The position numbers and the translations under genes are program-made. The notes below the pieces were generated by a model, which did no database searches, was not told the DNA's origin, and was given only the letters and a program-made list of their open reading frames with translations. Shown in pieces: positions 50,144 to 58,995 of a DNA stretch of 64,000 bases (positions are counted from its first letter, which is position 1; the number at the start of each line of letters is the position of its first letter). Origin of the DNA: JAAETI01 sp964195945. GTDB taxonomy: Bacteria > Actinomycetota > Acidimicrobiia > Spongiisociales > UBA5794. The stretch covers positions 1 to 64,000 of the forward strand of contig CAXMRC010000135.1 in NCBI GenBank assembly GCA_964195945.1. The letters are read 5' to 3'.

Positions 50144-50929
50144 ATGCTGCTCGAAGGAAAGAGGATTGTCGTCACCGGTGTGCTCACCGACGACTCCATC
50201 GCATTCCATGTGGCCCGCGTAGCCCAGGAACAAGGTGCCGAAGTAGTTCTCACTGGTTTCGGTCGGGCGCTCCGTCTCACCCAAAGGGCAGCAAAACGTT
50301 TGCCGGTGGCGCCCGACGTCCTCGAACTCGATATCGGCAGCGATGAGGACATGGCTGCACTGGTCGCAAATCTCGATGAGCGTTGGGGGGCCGTCGACGG
50401 TGCGGTTCACGCCATCGCATATGCGCCCCATGATGCGCTAGGGGGCAACTTCCTCAACACCCCTGCCGAGAGCGCTTCGACAGCGTTTCTGACGTCGGCC
50501 TTTTCCTACAAGACGCTCGCAGCAGGTCTGCTGCCCTTGATGAAGAAGGCAGGCGGCGGATCTCTGGTCGCGCTTGACTTCGACAATACCCAGGCATGGC
50601 CGTTGTACGACTGGATGGGAGTCGCCAAAGCTGCATTGCAGGCGGTCACTCGCTATCTGGCGCGTGACCTTGGTGCCGACGATATCCGCGCCAACGCCGT
50701 AGCCGCCGGCCCGCTGGGAACGGTGGCCGCCAAATCTATCCCGCACTTCGAACTGTTTGAAAGAGAGTGGGCGGTCCGTGCTCCGCTGGGGTGGGATGTC
50801 CATGATGCGACACCTGTTGCAGAGATGGTCGCCGTGTTGTTATCAGACTGGTCAAGAATGACGACCGGTGAAGTCATTCACGTGGACGGCGGGTTTCACG
50901 CAATTGCGGCGGGTGCGGAACCTTCGTAG
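50144..50929 (+). CDS. NADH-dependent enoyl-ACP reductase, InhA/FabI type
   Basis: The 261-residue short-chain dehydrogenase-like protein starts MLLEGKRIVVTGVLTDDSIA, the InhA nucleotide-binding N-terminus. It has the active site LYDWMGVAKAAL (Tyr155, Lys162) and ends with TTGEVIHVDGGFHA. InhA reduces the double bond in the last step of fatty-acid elongation, and in mycobacteria that of mycolic precursors. The match in PLYDWMGVAK is closer to InhA than to proteobacterial FabI. AGGAGGG before ATG 50144 fixes the start. It overlaps the convergent kinase gene by 34 bases. Confidence 0.93.
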   Translation: MLLEGKRIVVTGVLTDDSIAFHVARVAQEQGAEVVLTGFGRALRLTQRAAKRLPVAPDVLELDIGSDEDMAALVANLDERWGAVDGAVHAIAYAPHDALGGNFLNTPAESASTAFLTSAFSYKTLAAGLLPLMKKAGGGSLVALDFDNTQAWPLYDWMGVAKAALQAVTRYLARDLGADDIRANAVAAGPLGTVAAKSIPHFELFEREWAVRAPLGWDVHDATPVAEMVAVLLSDWSRMTTGEVIHVDGGFHAIAAGAEPS

Positions 50930-52689
50930 CGAACCCTGGCGACCTTTGGCAGAGACACGGTAAACGTCGCCCCACCGCCCGCGGTTGGCTGGAACCACAC
51001 TCTGCCTCCGATGACCTCAGATAGGCCACGGACGATCGACAGACCGAGGCCGGTCCCGCCAGCAGATCTCGTGTAGTGCGGTGCGAGTTGGGTGAAGCGA
51101 TCAAAGATGTGATCGTGGAGTTCGTAGGGGATCCCCTCGCCATGATCGATGACCGAAAGCCATACTTCGTTTCCGTTGAGCATGCCGACGATGTCGATCG
51201 GGCTTCCCGGTGCGTACTTCAGAGCATTGCCAACGAGGTTCACCAGGATCCGGTGCAGATGATCGGGGTCCGTTTCTACTGAGTCGACACCCGGCCCGGT
51301 CTGTACGTAAGTGACCTCGGCCGCATCGGGAATATGGGCAACGGTGTCCTCGATGAAATCCTGGAGATGGATCAACTCGGGTCGGACCGGCAAGGCCTGG
51401 TTATCGAGTCGGGAAACGACGAGCAAGTCCTCAATCAGAGAACGGAGACGATTTGCTTGCCGGCTTGCTGTATCGACCAACTGTTGTGCGCTGGGGTCGG
51501 GATGGACTAGCTGTGGTCGCTGCAGCGTGCTCAAAGAACCGATGATTGCGGTCAGAGGGGTGCGCAGCTCGTGGCTAACGACGCTGACGAAGTCGGTCTT
51601 TAGCTGGGCGAGTTCCATCGCCTTCTGGCTGTTCTCCTGCGCCTCTTCGTACCTGGCGAGCTGATTGAGCACCAGCGCCGAAGGGCCGGCAAGCGACTCG
51701 AGCAAGGCCAGATCATTGATGGTGAAATGGCTGTCACGCTTCTCTGCGGTGATCAACACACCGATCGGCCGATTCTCGATGCGGAGCGGGACCGCGGCGA
51801 GCTCGTGGCTTCCGAGTTCAAGGAGGAAGGCATCCGCCTCTTCGGCTTGTTCTTCGAGGTTGTTGAAGACGGCAGGCTCCCCGCTTGTGAAGACCTGTTG
51901 AGCGATGCTTGGCTCTGACAGCGGCAGTAAGTAGCCCTCTGCCCGTAAGGTTTGGCCTGCAACCCAGATCGGTGACATGACTTCGAGCGCTTCTTCGTCA
52001 CGGCGATACAGCAACACCACTCCGATGCGAGCTTCGAGTGCGTTGGCCAACCGGCCTACGAGTTCTGGGAGGACCTCTGACAGATTGCTGCCAACTCCGA
52101 TAGTCCGTGAGACGTCGTAGAGGCGTTGCAACTCTTGTTCCTTGTCGGTGAGGAAGCGCTCTCGCTCTTCAAAAGTGTGGACCCGCCTCGCAGCTACCTC
52201 GACGTGACGATGAAGATTTCCTGCACCTACCGCGACCAGGGTTGCGGTTATCGCAAAGGCGGCGGTCCGCCAGGCGCCGACATTGGCGGGTAGCTCTGTT
52301 TCGTTTGTGATGTAGGTGAACGCCCCTACCGCGGCTACCGCGATTCCTGCCACGTATATGCCACGCAAGGAGATAACGGCGGGAAGGATGATCATGCCGA
52401 GGAGGGCGATGGCGACGACCGCGCCGTCGCTGGTCGAGCCAAGGATGATCACAGCCATTATGCCGAGTGTCGCCCAGAACAGAATCACAAGGTCTGCAAC
52501 GATTGACCGCAAGACCCGGCCCCAAGGGACCACTGTGAGTAGCACCAGAGCTAGACCAAAGAACGGGACGCTGTCCGTCCAGAACGATTTGCCAGCCTCG
52601 TTGCGCGCAACTACAACGACAACGAAGGCAACCCACGACATCAGTACAGCGATATACACCGCACGGATGCGATGTCGAATTGGTGGCAT
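50896..52689 (-). CDS. Membrane sensor histidine kinase with GAF domain
   Basis: The 597-residue protein has six or so membrane segments (about 8-175), a coiled linker (FEERERFLTDKEQELQRLYD), a GAF domain (about 205-355), a HisKA helix (FVSVVSHELRTPLTAIIGSL) and HATPase boxes LVNLVGNALKYAP, DHGEGIP and GGTGLGLSIVRGL. It should sense a small molecule or membrane state and phosphorylate a regulator, but no response regulator gene is adjacent, so it is an orphan. The start is uncertain (ATG 52689 preferred over 52758). It is divergent from ddl. Confidence 0.92.
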   Translation of the reverse strand: MPPIRHRIRAVYIAVLMSWVAFVVVVVARNEAGKSFWTDSVPFFGLALVLLTVVPWGRVLRSIVADLVILFWATLGIMAVIILGSTSDGAVVAIALLGMIILPAVISLRGIYVAGIAVAAVGAFTYITNETELPANVGAWRTAAFAITATLVAVGAGNLHRHVEVAARRVHTFEERERFLTDKEQELQRLYDVSRTIGVGSNLSEVLPELVGRLANALEARIGVVLLYRRDEEALEVMSPIWVAGQTLRAEGYLLPLSEPSIAQQVFTSGEPAVFNNLEEQAEEADAFLLELGSHELAAVPLRIENRPIGVLITAEKRDSHFTINDLALLESLAGPSALVLNQLARYEEAQENSQKAMELAQLKTDFVSVVSHELRTPLTAIIGSLSTLQRPQLVHPDPSAQQLVDTASRQANRLRSLIEDLLVVSRLDNQALPVRPELIHLQDFIEDTVAHIPDAAEVTYVQTGPGVDSVETDPDHLHRILVNLVGNALKYAPGSPIDIVGMLNGNEVWLSVIDHGEGIPYELHDHIFDRFTQLAPHYTRSAGGTGLGLSIVRGLSEVIGGRVWFQPTAGGGATFTVSLPKVARVRYEGSAPAAIA

Positions 52690-52756
52690 TTCAGTCGTCA
52701 AATGAGCTTTTCCCAGATATATGTACGTTGCCCGTTCGCCACGGTAACCTCTCCAC

Positions 52757-53767
52757 ATGGCTCGCGTGCTTTTACTGTTCGGCGGAAGGTCGGCGGAACA
52801 TGAGGTTTCATGTTCGTCGGCCGTAGCTGTGCTGCAAGCGCTTCGTGACGCTGGGCACCAGGTTATCTCGGTAGGGATCGATCGTTCGGGATCCTGGTTC
52901 CTCGCCGATGACAGCCGCAGTCCGATGGTCGCGGCGGGTCGATCGGTGTCTTTTCGAGTGCCAGAGGGCCGATTGATCGCGGGTGGTGACGAAATCCTCT
53001 TTGATGTCGCCTTTCCGGTTCTTCACGGACCGTATGGTGAGGACGGTTCCATTCAAGGCGCATTCGAGATGGCGAGCACTCCTTATGTTGGATGCGGTGT
53101 TACGGCTTCCGCTCTGGCCATGGAGAAGGACTTCGCCAAGCAGGTATTCAGCCAGCAACGGATCCCGACCGCACGATGGGTTGCTATTCATGCCGACGAT
53201 TTCGTCAATCCGACTTCCGTGGTGGAGTTGGTTGTCCGTCGCCTCGGTTTGCCGGTATTCGTGAAGCCGGCTGAGCTGGGATCATCAGTTGGCGTTTCCA
53301 AGGCATCAACCGATGGTGAACTCAAGGATGCTATCGGCGACGCTCTCAGCTACGGGGAAAAGGTGATTGTCGAAGAGTTCGTTGATGGTCGCGAGATCGA
53401 AGTTGCCGTCCTCGGAGGCCGCGCCTCGGTCCCCGGTGAGATCGTAATCGAGACAGACTGGTACGACTACGAATCGAAGTACAACGATGAGGCAAGCCAG
53501 TTTGTTGCTCCGGCTCGGCTCACGCCACCGCAATCGACCGTCGTGAGAGACCTAGCCGAACGTGCCTTCTTTGCGTTGGGATGCAAAGGACTGGCGCGAG
53601 TCGATTTCTTTTTCGAAGAGCGTGGGCGCGGTTTTGTCATCAACGAAATCAACACGATGCCGGGTTTCACGCCTATTTCCGGGTTCCCGACGATGTGGCA
53701 GGCAAGCGGCATGACCTATGGCGAACTTTGCGATGAGCTGGTCCAGATTGCGTTGCGCGGTGAATAG
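52757..53767 (+). CDS. ddl: D-alanine--D-alanine ligase
   Basis: The 336-residue ATP-grasp ligase has VLLLFGGRSAEHEVSC at the N-terminus, the substrate loop HGPYGEDGSIQG, KPAELGSSVGVSKA, and the metal site region VINEINTMPGFTPIS. It joins two D-Ala residues for peptidoglycan. In ligases making D-Ala-D-Ala the active-site Tyr region is conserved; the motifs seen do not suggest a D-Lac (vancomycin-resistance) enzyme. The ATG is 6 nt after TAACCT, so it is probably leaderless. A strong hairpin lies just after the stop. Confidence 0.95.
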   Translation: MARVLLLFGGRSAEHEVSCSSAVAVLQALRDAGHQVISVGIDRSGSWFLADDSRSPMVAAGRSVSFRVPEGRLIAGGDEILFDVAFPVLHGPYGEDGSIQGAFEMASTPYVGCGVTASALAMEKDFAKQVFSQQRIPTARWVAIHADDFVNPTSVVELVVRRLGLPVFVKPAELGSSVGVSKASTDGELKDAIGDALSYGEKVIVEEFVDGREIEVAVLGGRASVPGEIVIETDWYDYESKYNDEASQFVAPARLTPPQSTVVRDLAERAFFALGCKGLARVDFFFEERGRGFVINEINTMPGFTPISGFPTMWQASGMTYGELCDELVQIALRGE

Positions 53768-53777
53768 AGCCGGCTGA

Positions 53778-53800
53778 CCCTCAATCCAGGGGATTGAGGG
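53778..53800. terminator. Bidirectional terminator hairpin
   Basis: CCCTCAATCC pairs perfectly with GGATTGAGGG around an AGG loop, between the convergent ddl and AsnC-domain genes. No long U-tract follows on either strand. Confidence 0.7.
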
Positions 53801-53824
53801 GATATGTCTCTGTAGCGGGTAGAG

Positions 53825-54058
53825 CTAGAGCCGTACCACCGGACAGGTCAGCGTGCGGGTGATCCCTTCAACAGCCTGGATCCGGGCAACGACAAGTTTG
53901 CCCAACGAATCAACATCTTCGGCCTGAGTGTGGACCACCGCGTCATAGGGACCAGTGACGGCTTCGCTCGATATCACACCAGGAATCTCTCCAATTCGTG
54001 TTGCGACGTCAGCAGCTTTGCCGACCTCGGTCTGAATCAGGACGTAAGCCTCAACCAT
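53825..54058 (-). CDS. Stand-alone Lrp/AsnC ligand-binding domain protein
   Basis: The 77-residue protein is just the RAM (regulator of amino-acid metabolism) domain: VEAYVLIQTEVGKAADVATR, IPGVISSEAVTGPYDAVVHT, then GKLVVARIQAVEGITRTLTC. No helix-turn-helix is present. Such stand-alone domains form octamers like full Lrp proteins and bind amino acids or modulate partner regulators; the partner is unknown. Its ATG follows a GAG-rich stretch. It is the last gene before a convergent terminator. Confidence 0.9.
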   Translation of the reverse strand: MVEAYVLIQTEVGKAADVATRIGEIPGVISSEAVTGPYDAVVHTQAEDVDSLGKLVVARIQAVEGITRTLTCPVVRL

Positions 54059-54121
54059 GGGAACTCCTCATACGGTTTCACCTACGGTTGATGATACCCA
54101 GGAAGTTTGGTAGAAGTCGTT

Positions 54122-54334
54122 CTACTTGCCGTCGGCGCCGAAACGAATGTTGCTGGCGACGAGACTGCCATTGTCGTCGACGCCATCGAAGACAATCCGT
54201 TGCCCCTGGCGGAGCATACGGAACAAAGACCCCTCGAGGGAGCCGGGGCGAAGGTCGACCTCGGCGCCATCGCCATCGCGTCGAATGACGCCGATGCCGG
54301 TGGCTGGGTCGTATACCTTGACGACACCTTGCAT
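54122..54334 (-). CDS. Cold-shock-domain-like protein with degenerate RNP motifs
   Basis: The 70-residue protein aligns with CspA: MQGVVKVYDPATGIGVIRRD, LRQGQRIVFDGV and NGSLVASNIRFG. The RNP1 site is TGIGVI instead of KGFGFI, and RNP2 is VDLR instead of VFVH. The aromatic residues that stack on RNA are therefore gone. RNA binding may be weak, or it may bind another way. It starts 2 bases after the L28 gene, so it is almost certainly co-translated with it, hinting at a ribosome-related role. Confidence 0.8.
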   Translation of the reverse strand: MQGVVKVYDPATGIGVIRRDGDGAEVDLRPGSLEGSLFRMLRQGQRIVFDGVDDNGSLVASNIRFGADGK

Positions 54335-54336
54335 GG

Positions 54337-54525
54337 CTAGGCCTTTTCGACCTTGCCGGCTTTGATGCAAGATGTACACACACGGATGCGCTTGCTGTTG
54401 TTGCCGTGACGAACGCGAACACGCTGAATGTTTGGCAGCCAGCGACGGCTGGAGCGCTTGTGCGAGAAACTGACCTGTTTGCCGAACCACGGCTCTTTGC
54501 CGCAGACCTCGCAACGATATGACAT
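54337..54525 (-). CDS. rpmB: 50S ribosomal protein L28, zinc-binding form
   Basis: The 62-residue protein reads MSYRCEVCGKEPWFGKQVSF, then SHKRSSRRWLPNIQRV, and ends with CTSCIKAGKVEKA. The two CxxC pairs make it the zinc-binding (C+) form; many actinobacteria also hold a Cys-free copy used under zinc limitation. AGGAGG lies ten bases before the ATG at 54525. It is divergent from recG, the usual neighbour of rpmB in many bacteria, and followed by the cold-shock-like gene. Confidence 0.96.
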   Translation of the reverse strand: MSYRCEVCGKEPWFGKQVSFSHKRSSRRWLPNIQRVRVRHGNNSKRIRVCTSCIKAGKVEKA

Positions 54526-54669
54526 GTCGGGAAAACCTCCTGAGGCGGCCGGGGAGTGTACCAGCGTTTGGCCCCACGCCGGAATGCTGCTGCCAAATCG
54601 GGGCGCAACAAACAGACCTCGGGGTTGAGATGCTCGGTAACAATACCAAATGCTGATACTTTCTGGGTC

Positions 54670-56850
54670 ATGACAGGCCGTTCTCTCGCTTTTCTTGCAA
54701 GCGTCTCCACCGATCTGGTGAAGGGGATCGGTCCGCGCCGGGTGAAAAAGCTCGACGATGCAGGCATTGGCTCTGTTGCGGACCTGCTGCTTCATGTCCC
54801 GCGGCGCTACCTAGATCGGTCGCAGCTATTTGATCTCTCCGATGTGCCACTCAACGAAGAGGTCACTGTCGGCGGCACTGTGCTCAGCGTGCGGAAGCGG
54901 CGTATCTCCAAGAACCGAACGATGATCGATGCCCAGATCACCGACGGCACCAACGTGATCACCGGGATCTGGTTCAACCCATATCTGAAGATTGCAGAGG
55001 GCGCTGAAGTCGCGCTGTCAGGAAAAGTCGAGAGATTCCGGGGTCGGCTTCAAATGAAGAGCCCTGACATGGATCGGCTTGACGCTGAGGACTCGCTGAT
55101 AACCGGACGTGTTGTTCCCATCCATCCAGCCGCAGGGGGGCTGACCTCCTCGCAGATGAGGACCTCGATCAGCAACGCCTTGCAGCGGTCCCGCCCGGTG
55201 ACCGAAGTCCTCCCGACAGTCATGTGTGCCCGCCTTGGCCTGATGAACCGCGACGAGGCGCTGTCATCGATCCACTTCCCCGAGACACGCGAAGAGACCG
55301 AAACAGCCCGCCGTCGACTTGTGTTCGATGAACTCTTTCGTCTCGAAATTGCGCTGGCGCTACGTAAGAGAAAGCAGATCGACGATGTGACCGGTGTCGA
55401 GCACGATGCGGGTGGAAAGATGGTCGGGGCGTTTGTGGACGCTCTCCCGTATTCCCTGACCGGTGCCCAGACTCGATCGATCAATGAGATCCAGAGCGAT
55501 ATGTCGTCACCGCATCCGATGCACCGGCTGCTGCAGGGCGAGGTTGGTTCTGGGAAGACCGTCGTCGCTATTGCCGGTCTGTTGACTGGTGTGCAGAGCG
55601 GATATCAAGGAGCGGTGATGGCGCCAACCGAGGTGCTTGCTGAGCAGCACTACCTCGGGATTCGTGATCTTCTAAAGGAAGCTGCGCTGGGTGCACCCGA
55701 AAGAGATCCGGTCGGTGATGCGGGTACGGGGAGTCTTTTTGCACCCGATGCCGACCACAGTGCCAGCGTCAAGATGGCGTTGTTGACTTCCAACAATGCC
55801 GAGGTCAACTTCCTGCCTGCAGGTTCGGCCAAGCGGGCGGATGTCATCGCCTGGATTGCTGCAGGTGATGTAGACCTGGTCGTCGGAACCCACTCCCTCA
55901 TCCAAGAAGGTCTCACCTTCGCCAGGTTGGGCGTCGCCGTTGTCGATGAACAGCATCGCTTCGGTGTGTATCAGAGGATTCAGCTTCGCGACAAAGCCAA
56001 GGACTATGACCCCGATCTGTTGATCATGACTGCCACTCCCATCCCGCGAACTCTGGCGATGACGTTGTACGGAGACCTCGACGTTTCGGTACTTGACGAG
56101 ATGCCGCCGGGCCGGATTCCGGTGCGGACGATTCACAAGCCAAAACAAGCTTTGGCGTTGAATGACGTCTACGACCTGGTGCGATCCGAAACCGCGTCCG
56201 GGCGTCAGGTATTTGTCGTGTGCCCGCTGGTCGAAGACAGCGACAATTTAGAGGCGGCATCGGCGACCGCAGAATTCGAGCGGCTGCAGGACCTATTCCC
56301 CCATCTCAACCTTGGCCTCATCCACGGTCAGCTTCGGCCAGCGGACAAGGATGGAGTCATGCATCGTTTCCGCGCCAGGGAGATAGATGTTCTGGTGGCG
56401 ACGACAGTCATCGAAGTCGGTATCGACATCCCCAATGCGACTGTGATGATTATTGAAGACGCCGACCGCTTCGGACTCAGCCAGTTACACCAGTTGCGAG
56501 GTCGGGTCGGTCGAGGTGAACACGCATCTACCTGTGTGCTTATCGCAGATCCGACTACCGCTGAAGGAGAGGAGCGGATCGCCGCGATGGTCGCGACGAA
56601 CGATGGTTTTCGTCTCGCCGAGGAGGATCTGCGGATCAGGGGACAGGGAACGGTGTTCGGTGCCAAACAAGCCGGGACCAAAGATCTGAAGATGGCCGAC
56701 ATCTTGCGCGATGCCAAGCTTCTCATCAAGGCGCGTGACGAGGCGTTCGCTCTTGTTGCCGGCGACCCCAATCTCGATGATCATCCCCTCATCAAAGATG
56801 AGGTGATCGCGCTGCTTGGTGAAGATGTTGAATGGTTGTTCCGGTCATGA
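54670..56850 (+). CDS. recG: ATP-dependent DNA helicase RecG
   Basis: The 726-residue protein has the wedge (OB) domain (about 60-150), VKGIGPRRVKKLDDAGIGSV at the start, Walker A GEVGSGKTVVA, motif II DEQHRFGVYQR, TATPIPRTLAMTLYG and motif VI QLRGRVGRG. RecG reverses stalled forks and branch-migrates junctions. ATG 54670 is 7 nt after TACTTT, so it is probably leaderless; a longer frame to 54556 crosses the L28 leader. It overlaps rsmD by ATGA. It heads the block recG-rsmD-coaD typical of many bacteria. Confidence 0.96.
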   Translation: MTGRSLAFLASVSTDLVKGIGPRRVKKLDDAGIGSVADLLLHVPRRYLDRSQLFDLSDVPLNEEVTVGGTVLSVRKRRISKNRTMIDAQITDGTNVITGIWFNPYLKIAEGAEVALSGKVERFRGRLQMKSPDMDRLDAEDSLITGRVVPIHPAAGGLTSSQMRTSISNALQRSRPVTEVLPTVMCARLGLMNRDEALSSIHFPETREETETARRRLVFDELFRLEIALALRKRKQIDDVTGVEHDAGGKMVGAFVDALPYSLTGAQTRSINEIQSDMSSPHPMHRLLQGEVGSGKTVVAIAGLLTGVQSGYQGAVMAPTEVLAEQHYLGIRDLLKEAALGAPERDPVGDAGTGSLFAPDADHSASVKMALLTSNNAEVNFLPAGSAKRADVIAWIAAGDVDLVVGTHSLIQEGLTFARLGVAVVDEQHRFGVYQRIQLRDKAKDYDPDLLIMTATPIPRTLAMTLYGDLDVSVLDEMPPGRIPVRTIHKPKQALALNDVYDLVRSETASGRQVFVVCPLVEDSDNLEAASATAEFERLQDLFPHLNLGLIHGQLRPADKDGVMHRFRAREIDVLVATTVIEVGIDIPNATVMIIEDADRFGLSQLHQLRGRVGRGEHASTCVLIADPTTAEGEERIAAMVATNDGFRLAEEDLRIRGQGTVFGAKQAGTKDLKMADILRDAKLLIKARDEAFALVAGDPNLDDHPLIKDEVIALLGEDVEWLFRS

Positions 56851-57389
56851 GGATCATTTCTGGTATCGCCCGCAGTCGTCGTCTGGTCGCTCCTCCAGGA
56901 CAGACGACTCGTCCCATGACCGACCGCGTGCGTGAGTCGTTGTTCTCGTCGATCGCCGTTTGGATCTCCGGTGCTGTGGTCTTTGATCTCTACGCCGGCA
57001 CCGGATCGATGGGTCTGGAGGCTCTGAGTCGGGGGGCGTCCGATGTAACGTTCGTCGAGCGCGATCGGAATGCCCTCACCGCGCTGCAAACGAATATGGA
57101 AACGGTTGGCCTCGGTGGTCGGGTCGTGACGGGTGATGTCGACCGATTTCTGGAGAGAGCGACGGGGCCGGTTGACGTGGCATTCGTTGACCCCCCGTAT
57201 GCGGTAGCGCTACCGTCGCTTGTGGAGACGATGACAAAACTGTCTCCGTTGTTGGCGCATGACGGAATAGCGATCGTGCACAGGCGTTCTGGGGAGGAGC
57301 CGCCAGCCTCGATTGCCGTTCTTGTTCTTGTAGACGAGCGGAAATACGGAAGCGCCGTTCTGTGGCGTTACGCAAAGGAGCAAACGTGA
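56847..57389 (+). CDS. rsmD: 16S rRNA (guanine966-N2)-methyltransferase RsmD
   Basis: The 180-residue methyltransferase has MRIISGIARSRRLVAPPGQ, TRPMTDRVRESLFSSI, the SAM motif FDLYAGTGSMGLEALSRGA and the catalytic DPPYAVAL. It methylates G966 of 16S rRNA. ATG overlaps recG's stop, and its own stop overlaps the GTG of coaD, showing a tightly coupled operon. Length is normal for the family. Confidence 0.95.
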   Translation: MRIISGIARSRRLVAPPGQTTRPMTDRVRESLFSSIAVWISGAVVFDLYAGTGSMGLEALSRGASDVTFVERDRNALTALQTNMETVGLGGRVVTGDVDRFLERATGPVDVAFVDPPYAVALPSLVETMTKLSPLLAHDGIAIVHRRSGEEPPASIAVLVLVDERKYGSAVLWRYAKEQT

Positions 57390-57865
57390 TAGCGGCGTTG
57401 GTACCGGGGAGCTTCGATCCCCCGACAAACGGCCATCTCGACGTCATCGAGCGATGTGCCGGTCTGTTCGATACTGTTCTCGTTGCGGTGATTCGCAACC
57501 CGAAGAAAGCTCCGATGTTTACGAGCGAGGAGCGGATCGAAATGCTGACCGCATGCACCTCGGAATGGAAGAACGTCGAGATCGGCAGCTTCTCCGGCCT
57601 GCTTGTTGACTACGCCGAGCAGGAGAACATCGACGTTATCGTCAAAGGTCTTCGGGCCATGACAGACTTCGACTACGAGTTCCAAATGTCGCAGATGAAC
57701 AGGCACTTGTCGGGGATTGTGACACTTTTTGTCGCAACCAAGGCAGAATACGGGTACTTGTCGTCGTCGCTGGTGAAACAGGTTGCGGGACTTGGCGGTG
57801 CCATTGACAAGCTCGTACCGTCGCTGGTCGCCGCAGCAATAGAAGAACGGGTCTCGCATGACTGA
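57386..57865 (+). CDS. coaD: Phosphopantetheine adenylyltransferase
   Basis: The 159-residue protein has LVPGSFDPPTNGHLDVI (nucleotidyltransferase TNGH variant of TxGH) and FVATKAEYGYLSSSLVKQVA in the place of the usual ISSSxVRE. It makes dephospho-CoA, the penultimate step of coenzyme A synthesis. GTG at 57386 has AAAGGAG five bases upstream and overlaps rsmD's stop; length is exactly typical. The next gene starts inside its last codons. Confidence 0.95.
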   Translation: MIAALVPGSFDPPTNGHLDVIERCAGLFDTVLVAVIRNPKKAPMFTSEERIEMLTACTSEWKNVEIGSFSGLLVDYAEQENIDVIVKGLRAMTDFDYEFQMSQMNRHLSGIVTLFVATKAEYGYLSSSLVKQVAGLGGAIDKLVPSLVAAAIEERVSHD

Positions 57866-58439
57866 CCATTCACAACAGGATCCACCCCCGATTCCCGGCC
57901 ATGTGCTTGATCTTGTAGAGCAAACACAAGCCGACAGCCGAGCCGCCCTCGACCAGCTGATCCTCGAGGTCGAGGCTGCCAAAAATGTCCCCCTCTCTAA
58001 CAGCGTGATGCTGCCGCGTGAAGAATTCATCGAGAGGATGCGGTCGATTCGCTCCACAGTCGATCGCTTGCTCGGCGAAGCGGTTGACGGGCTGCCCGAA
58101 GAGCTGCGAGCTGCACGGTGGATGGTGCGGGAGCGTGAGGCGTATATCGCACGAACCAATGAAAGCGCACGTGACATGTTGGTGAAGGCCAAGGAGCGGA
58201 GTGAGGAACTGGTCTCGGAGAGCTATATCGTCAGCGAGGCCGTTGCCGAAGCCAACACTCTCGTACGCCATTCGGAGAAGGAAGCGGAGCGGATCCGTCT
58301 CGAGGCGGAGGACGGTGCAGAACGTTCGTTGTCCGAGGCTGAAGCGGTACTTGGCGAGCTGCTGCGATACGTACACGAGTCTCGCGCTGCCCTTCACGAG
58401 CCGCTGCCGCCTGCCGACGACGTCCCGATCTCTCGGTAA
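57858..58439 (+). CDS. SepIVA-like coiled-coil protein (DivIVA family)
   Basis: The 193-residue protein is almost all helical, with heptad-like charged stretches (REREAYIARTNESARDMLVK, VRHSEKEAERIRLEAEDG). In mycobacteria the gene before the DUF177/YceD gene is sepIVA, a DivIVA-like factor of septation and membrane-domain control, and the order is the same here. Sequence resemblance plus position support the call. It overlaps coaD by 8 bases and precedes yceD by 9 bases. It may place wall synthesis near the septum; this is inferred. Confidence 0.75.
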   Translation: MTDHSQQDPPPIPGHVLDLVEQTQADSRAALDQLILEVEAAKNVPLSNSVMLPREEFIERMRSIRSTVDRLLGEAVDGLPEELRAARWMVREREAYIARTNESARDMLVKAKERSEELVSESYIVSEAVAEANTLVRHSEKEAERIRLEAEDGAERSLSEAEAVLGELLRYVHESRAALHEPLPPADDVPISR

Positions 58440-58448
58440 CCTGCCGGT

Positions 58449-58952
58449 ATGAACAGTCCTTTTGCTTTCCATGTCGAGGATCTGCGCTCCGGCAGAAGCG
58501 AACCGCGCGACATCACGGCTGAAGTGTCAGTCGATTGGCAGCTCGAGCTCTCCCAGGTGCTCCCGGAACCTCCGCTTCGGATCTCGTTCCAGATGTCAGC
58601 GATCGGGGGAGGCATCGCGATTCTTGGTGATATCGAGGCGACCATCACACATCGATGCCATCGCTGTCTCAAAGAATGGGACGAGCTTGTCGTTCGAAAT
58701 GTCGCTCAGATGATCACGACCGATGGTGACGAGGACGACGACTACCGGCTGGAAGATGAGACTTACGACTTCGAAGTGATGGTTCGTGATGAGCTAATGC
58801 TGGGCCTTCCGATGGCCCCATTGTGCACTCCCGATTGCGAGGGACTTGTTGCGGAGGCCGGAACCGGCTTGAATACAGACCTCTCCGAAGACGAGGCCAA
58901 CGAAAGTTCGCCCTTTTCGGTTCTCAAAGATCTGTTGGATACAGGGGAATAG
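58449..58952 (+). CDS. yceD: DUF177 / YceD-family protein
   Basis: The 167-residue protein shows the YceD pattern: GDIEATITHRCHRCLKEWD with a CxxC pair, then LCTPDCEGL near the C-terminus, giving four cysteines that likely bind zinc. The family sits directly before rpmF across most bacteria; in plants and E. coli it affects 23S rRNA accumulation. The acidic middle (DGDEDDDYRLEDE) is typical. Its stop lies within the first of two GGGGAATAG hairpins preceding rpmF. Confidence 0.92.
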   Translation: MNSPFAFHVEDLRSGRSEPRDITAEVSVDWQLELSQVLPEPPLRISFQMSAIGGGIAILGDIEATITHRCHRCLKEWDELVVRNVAQMITTDGDEDDDYRLEDETYDFEVMVRDELMLGLPMAPLCTPDCEGLVAEAGTGLNTDLSEDEANESSPFSVLKDLLDTGE

Positions 58953-58981
58953 CCCCTGCCGAACACAGGGGAATAGTCCCC
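58942..58981 (+). promoter_or_regulatory. Two tandem mini-hairpins between yceD and rpmF
   Basis: CAGGGG-AATAG-CCCCTG (58942-58958) and GGGG-AATAGT-CCCC (58968-58981) are built on a 12-base direct repeat (ACAGGGGAATAG), the first copy of which includes the yceD stop. They end about 15 bases before rpmF's ATG. They could tune L32 translation or mRNA processing. Confidence 0.45.
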
Positions 58982-58995
58982 AAGAAGAGGCTCCC

